Shown: one piece after another, positions 21,734-23,639 of the stretch
How positions within the stretch are numbered: the first letter of the stretch is position 1
Layout: the number at the start of each line of letters is the position of its first letter
NCBI GenBank assembly: GCA_038324115.1
Contig: JBBQHQ010000025.1
Location: forward strand, 1 to 23,639
DNA: 23,639 bases
From: Gaiellasilicea sp038324115
GTDB taxonomy: Bacteria > Actinomycetota > Thermoleophilia > Gaiellales > Gaiellaceae
Direction: 5' to 3'
Notes under the pieces: generated by a model
The model's input: the letters and a program-made list of their open reading frames with translations, nothing else
Told to the model about the DNA's origin: nothing
The model's database searches: none
Translations under genes and position numbers: made by a program

Positions 21734-22788
21734 AGCGCAGGCACACGAACGTCCGGGCGGCGATGGCCGAAGCCGGCCTGGACGCCCTGATCGTCTCCGG
21801 AAGCGAGTACAGCGGCTTCGAGGGGTCGGTCACCTACATGTCCGGCTTCCAGATCGTGCACCGGTATGCCTACGTGCTCCTGCCGGCCGAGGGCGACGCG
21901 CAGATCGTCTTCCCGACGGAGGCACGGTACGTCGGCAGGCACGAGACGGCGCAGCTGGAGCAGGTCTTCCACGACCGGCCCGGCGAGCACCTCGCCGCCA
22001 CGATCAGCGACCGCGGTTGGGACCGGGTCGGGGTCTACGGGCTCGACTACATCATGACCGTGCGCGACTACCAGGCCCTGGACGGGCTGGAGCTCGTCCG
22101 TTGGGACGAGGAGTTCGACCTCGCCCGGGCGGTCAAGAGCGACGCCGAGCTCGAGTCGGTGCGGGAGAGCGTCCGGATCAACGAAGACGGCTTCGAGGCC
22201 TTTCACGGCGCCTACGCCCCCGGGAAGACGGCCGCCGAGGTGATGGCCGTCGCGGAGGACCTCTTCGTCGAGCGCGGCTGCGGCAGGCTGACGATGAACA
22301 TGGTCCTCGTCGGCGCCGAATTCACGATCGCCCGCTCCGACACGGAACTCGGGGAGTACGTCGTCCCCTCGCTCGAGATCGCCGGGCCAGGGATGCACTG
22401 GGTCGAGGTCTCGCGCGCGATCGGCAAGCCGAGCACCGAGGTGCAGCGGATGCTCGAGGCCTACCACGAGTACCACGACGCGGCCCGGACGGCGATGCGT
22501 ACCGGCGCGACCGCGAACGACGTCCACGTCGCGGTTTCGAAGGGCTTCTCGGACCGCGGCTACCACCTCGGCCACGTCACGGGGCACTCGATCGGAATGA
22601 CGATGATCGAGCATCCGAAGATCGGCGCCGGGATCGAGACCGAGCTGGCCGCGAACATGGTCTTCTCGATGCACCCCCACGTGATCGCCGCGGACGGGCA
22701 CACCTGCCTCTACATGCAGGACACCTGGCTCGTGACCGATGCGGGAGGCGAGCCACTGTCGCGCCTACCGCTGAGGATCTATGAGTAG
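21718..22788 (+). CDS. M24-fold (creatinase/aminopeptidase P-like) protein lacking most metal ligands
   Basis: The 356-residue protein has a creatinase-type N-terminal domain (about 1-135, starting RRHTNVRAAMAEAGLDALIV) and a pita-bread C-terminal domain. Of the expected dimetal ligands only the His region is retained (TGHSIG, H290, then EHP). The usual aspartates are absent from the HWVEVSRAIGKPS stretch, the Glu of the EPG block is H319 (FSMHPH), and the last Glu is Q334 (MQDTW). Creatinase itself works without metal, so a creatinase-like C-N hydrolase is a better fit than a peptidase. The TTG start at 21718 is chosen because GTGGAG precedes it by 5 nt and homology begins immediately; the ATG at 21761 would remove the first helix. 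It is the last gene of the transporter operon. Confidence 0.83.
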   Translation: MDAELERRHTNVRAAMAEAGLDALIVSGSEYSGFEGSVTYMSGFQIVHRYAYVLLPAEGDAQIVFPTEARYVGRHETAQLEQVFHDRPGEHLAATISDRGWDRVGVYGLDYIMTVRDYQALDGLELVRWDEEFDLARAVKSDAELESVRESVRINEDGFEAFHGAYAPGKTAAEVMAVAEDLFVERGCGRLTMNMVLVGAEFTIARSDTELGEYVVPSLEIAGPGMHWVEVSRAIGKPSTEVQRMLEAYHEYHDAARTAMRTGATANDVHVAVSKGFSDRGYHLGHVTGHSIGMTMIEHPKIGAGIETELAANMVFSMHPHVIAADGHTCLYMQDTWLVTDAGGEPLSRLPLRIYE

Positions 22789-22791
22789 AGT
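22786..22791 (+). promoter_or_regulatory. Possible -10 box of the GAF protein gene
   Basis: TAGAGT fits TANNNT and overlaps the preceding TAG stop. It ends 9 nt before the GTG at 22801, slightly longer than in the other leaderless candidates. The 12-nt gap between the genes holds no Shine-Dalgarno sequence. Confidence 0.35.
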
Positions 22792-22800
22792 GTCCCGCCC

Positions 22801-23544
22801 GTGAGCGCATTGCAGCTACCCGAGAACGAGGAAGCGCGCCTTGAGGCCGTCCGCCGCTACGACGTGCTCGACACGCCGCCGGACGGGGCGTTCGACCGGA
22901 TCACGGCGATCGCGGCGCGGGTCTTCGGCGTGCCGATCTCGATCGTCAGCATCGTCGACCACGACCGGATCTGGTTCAAGTCGCACCACGGGATCGACGT
23001 CGAGCAGATCGACCGCGAGCCCGGGCTCTGCGCCTCCGCGATCTGCCACGCGGAGCCGTGGATCGTCACCGACGCCTCAGTGGACGTGCGCACGATCGAC
23101 AACCCACTCGTCGCGGGCGAGCTCGGGCTCCGGTTCTATTTCGCGGTGCCCCTGCGGACCGCCGACGGCTACAACCTGGGGACCCTGAACGTGATCGACG
23201 TCGAACCGCGCGAGGTGACGCCCGAGGAGATCGAGACGCTCGAGGATCTCGCCGCGATCGTCGTGGACGAGCTCGAGATGCGGCTGGCCGTGCGTCGGAA
23301 GAGCGAGGAGCGTCGGCAGCGGGCGCTCGAGCTGAACGACACCGTCGTCCAGGGGCTCGCGCTCGCCAAGCTCTCGCTCCAGGCAGGGCAGTCCGAGCAG
23401 GCCCTCGAGACCGTCACGCGCACGCTCGAGGCGGCGCAGGACATCGTCGGCGAGCTGCTCGAGCGGGCCGCCGCTGAGGGCGCCCTGCTCCCCGGCAGCC
23501 TCGTGCGCGGGTCGGGTCCCGCGCTCTCCGACCCGGCCGCCTAG
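22801..23544 (+). CDS. GAF domain protein with a histidine-kinase-like helix but no phosphoacceptor His
   Basis: The 247-residue cytoplasmic protein has a GAF sensor domain (about 20-160) introduced by the common RRYDVLDTPPDGAFDRI leader and containing ICHAEPWIVTDA and RFYFAVPLRTADG. A helical segment (about 165-222) follows, in which ALELNDTVVQGLALAKLSL resembles the dimerisation helix of HisKA_3 kinases, but Asn179 stands where the phosphoacceptor His (ELHD) would be. No ATPase domain follows; the last 25 residues look disordered. It probably senses a small ligand or redox state and acts through protein contacts. It starts at GTG 22801, 12 nt after the M24 stop, with no Shine-Dalgarno. Its stop shares CTAG with the convergent gene. 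Confidence 0.85.
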   Translation: MSALQLPENEEARLEAVRRYDVLDTPPDGAFDRITAIAARVFGVPISIVSIVDHDRIWFKSHHGIDVEQIDREPGLCASAICHAEPWIVTDASVDVRTIDNPLVAGELGLRFYFAVPLRTADGYNLGTLNVIDVEPREVTPEEIETLEDLAAIVVDELEMRLAVRRKSEERRQRALELNDTVVQGLALAKLSLQAGQSEQALETVTRTLEAAQDIVGELLERAAAEGALLPGSLVRGSGPALSDPAA

Positions 23545-23639
23545 CGAGAGCAGGTGCAGACGGGTTCGCCGAGGTGGCGCCGCTCGTGCGGCCTGCCGCA
23601 GCGGGCGCAGGAGGAGGGGATCAGCCGCGCGCGGACCAG
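23541..23639 (-). CDS. C-terminal fragment of a cysteine-rich (zinc-ribbon-like) protein, cut by the window edge
   Basis: The minus-strand frame runs from the window end to a TAG at 23543-23541 and gives 32 residues. They contain CARC (CxxC), a His-rich stretch and a terminal CTC (CxC), arranged like a zinc ribbon. All but two codons end in G or C, which supports real coding. The stop overlaps the GAF gene stop within CTAG. The rest of the protein lies outside the window, so family and function are unknown. Confidence 0.45.
   Translation of the reverse strand: MVRARLIPSSCARCGRPHERRHLGEPVCTCSR

Overview
The window reads as very high-G+C chromosomal DNA with G or C at almost every third codon position, many GTG starts, genes packed with 1-16 nt overlaps, and several promoters whose -10 box sits 6-7 nt before the start codon. 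This fits an Actinomycetota genome. A soil Thermoleophilia-type lineage is my best guess, but that is inference and no phylogenetic marker gene is present. I see no insertion sequence, CRISPR array, phage gene or rRNA.

Layout: tRNA-Asn(GTT) (11-83); a lone flavin reductase gene (264-758); a minus-strand pair made of a phytoene-desaturase-like FAD oxidoreductase and a TIM-barrel sugar isomerase (3147 down to 716); and, divergent from it, an eight-gene plus-strand operon (3204-10773). That operon encodes a three-subunit molybdenum hydroxylase, a CoxG-like protein, a 70-residue acidic protein, a luciferase-like monooxygenase, an M20-family amidohydrolase and a fumarylacetoacetate-hydrolase-family enzyme. 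A three-gene unit follows (10784-14093): GDP-mannose 4,6-dehydratase, an M24 peptidase-like hydrolase and an isopropylmalate/homocitrate-synthase-like enzyme. A nine-gene unit (14158-22788) then encodes a second luciferase-like oxidoreductase, two ketopantoate-reductase-like enzymes flanking a complete branched-chain-amino-acid-type ABC transporter, and a second M24-fold protein with a degenerate metal site. The window ends with a GAF-domain protein (22801-23544) and the tail of a minus-strand cysteine-rich protein.

Reading the genes together (inference), this looks like a catabolic island. The Liv-type transporter imports a small organic acid, amide or heterocycle; the Mo-hydroxylase and flavin monooxygenases oxidise it, with the flavin reductase possibly supplying reduced flavin; the M20, M24 and FAH enzymes cleave C-N or C-C bonds; and the ketopantoate-reductase-like enzymes and the HMGL-like enzyme handle 2-oxo acids. 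The substrate cannot be named from sequence.

The most informative non-coding signals are a palindrome (TGACATGTCA / GACATGTCAC) shared by the divergent 3.1-kb promoter region and the promoter of the transporter operon, which suggests one regulator for both; a set of leaderless-type promoters; and a perfect 12-bp hairpin just after the substrate-binding-protein gene, inside the start of livG.
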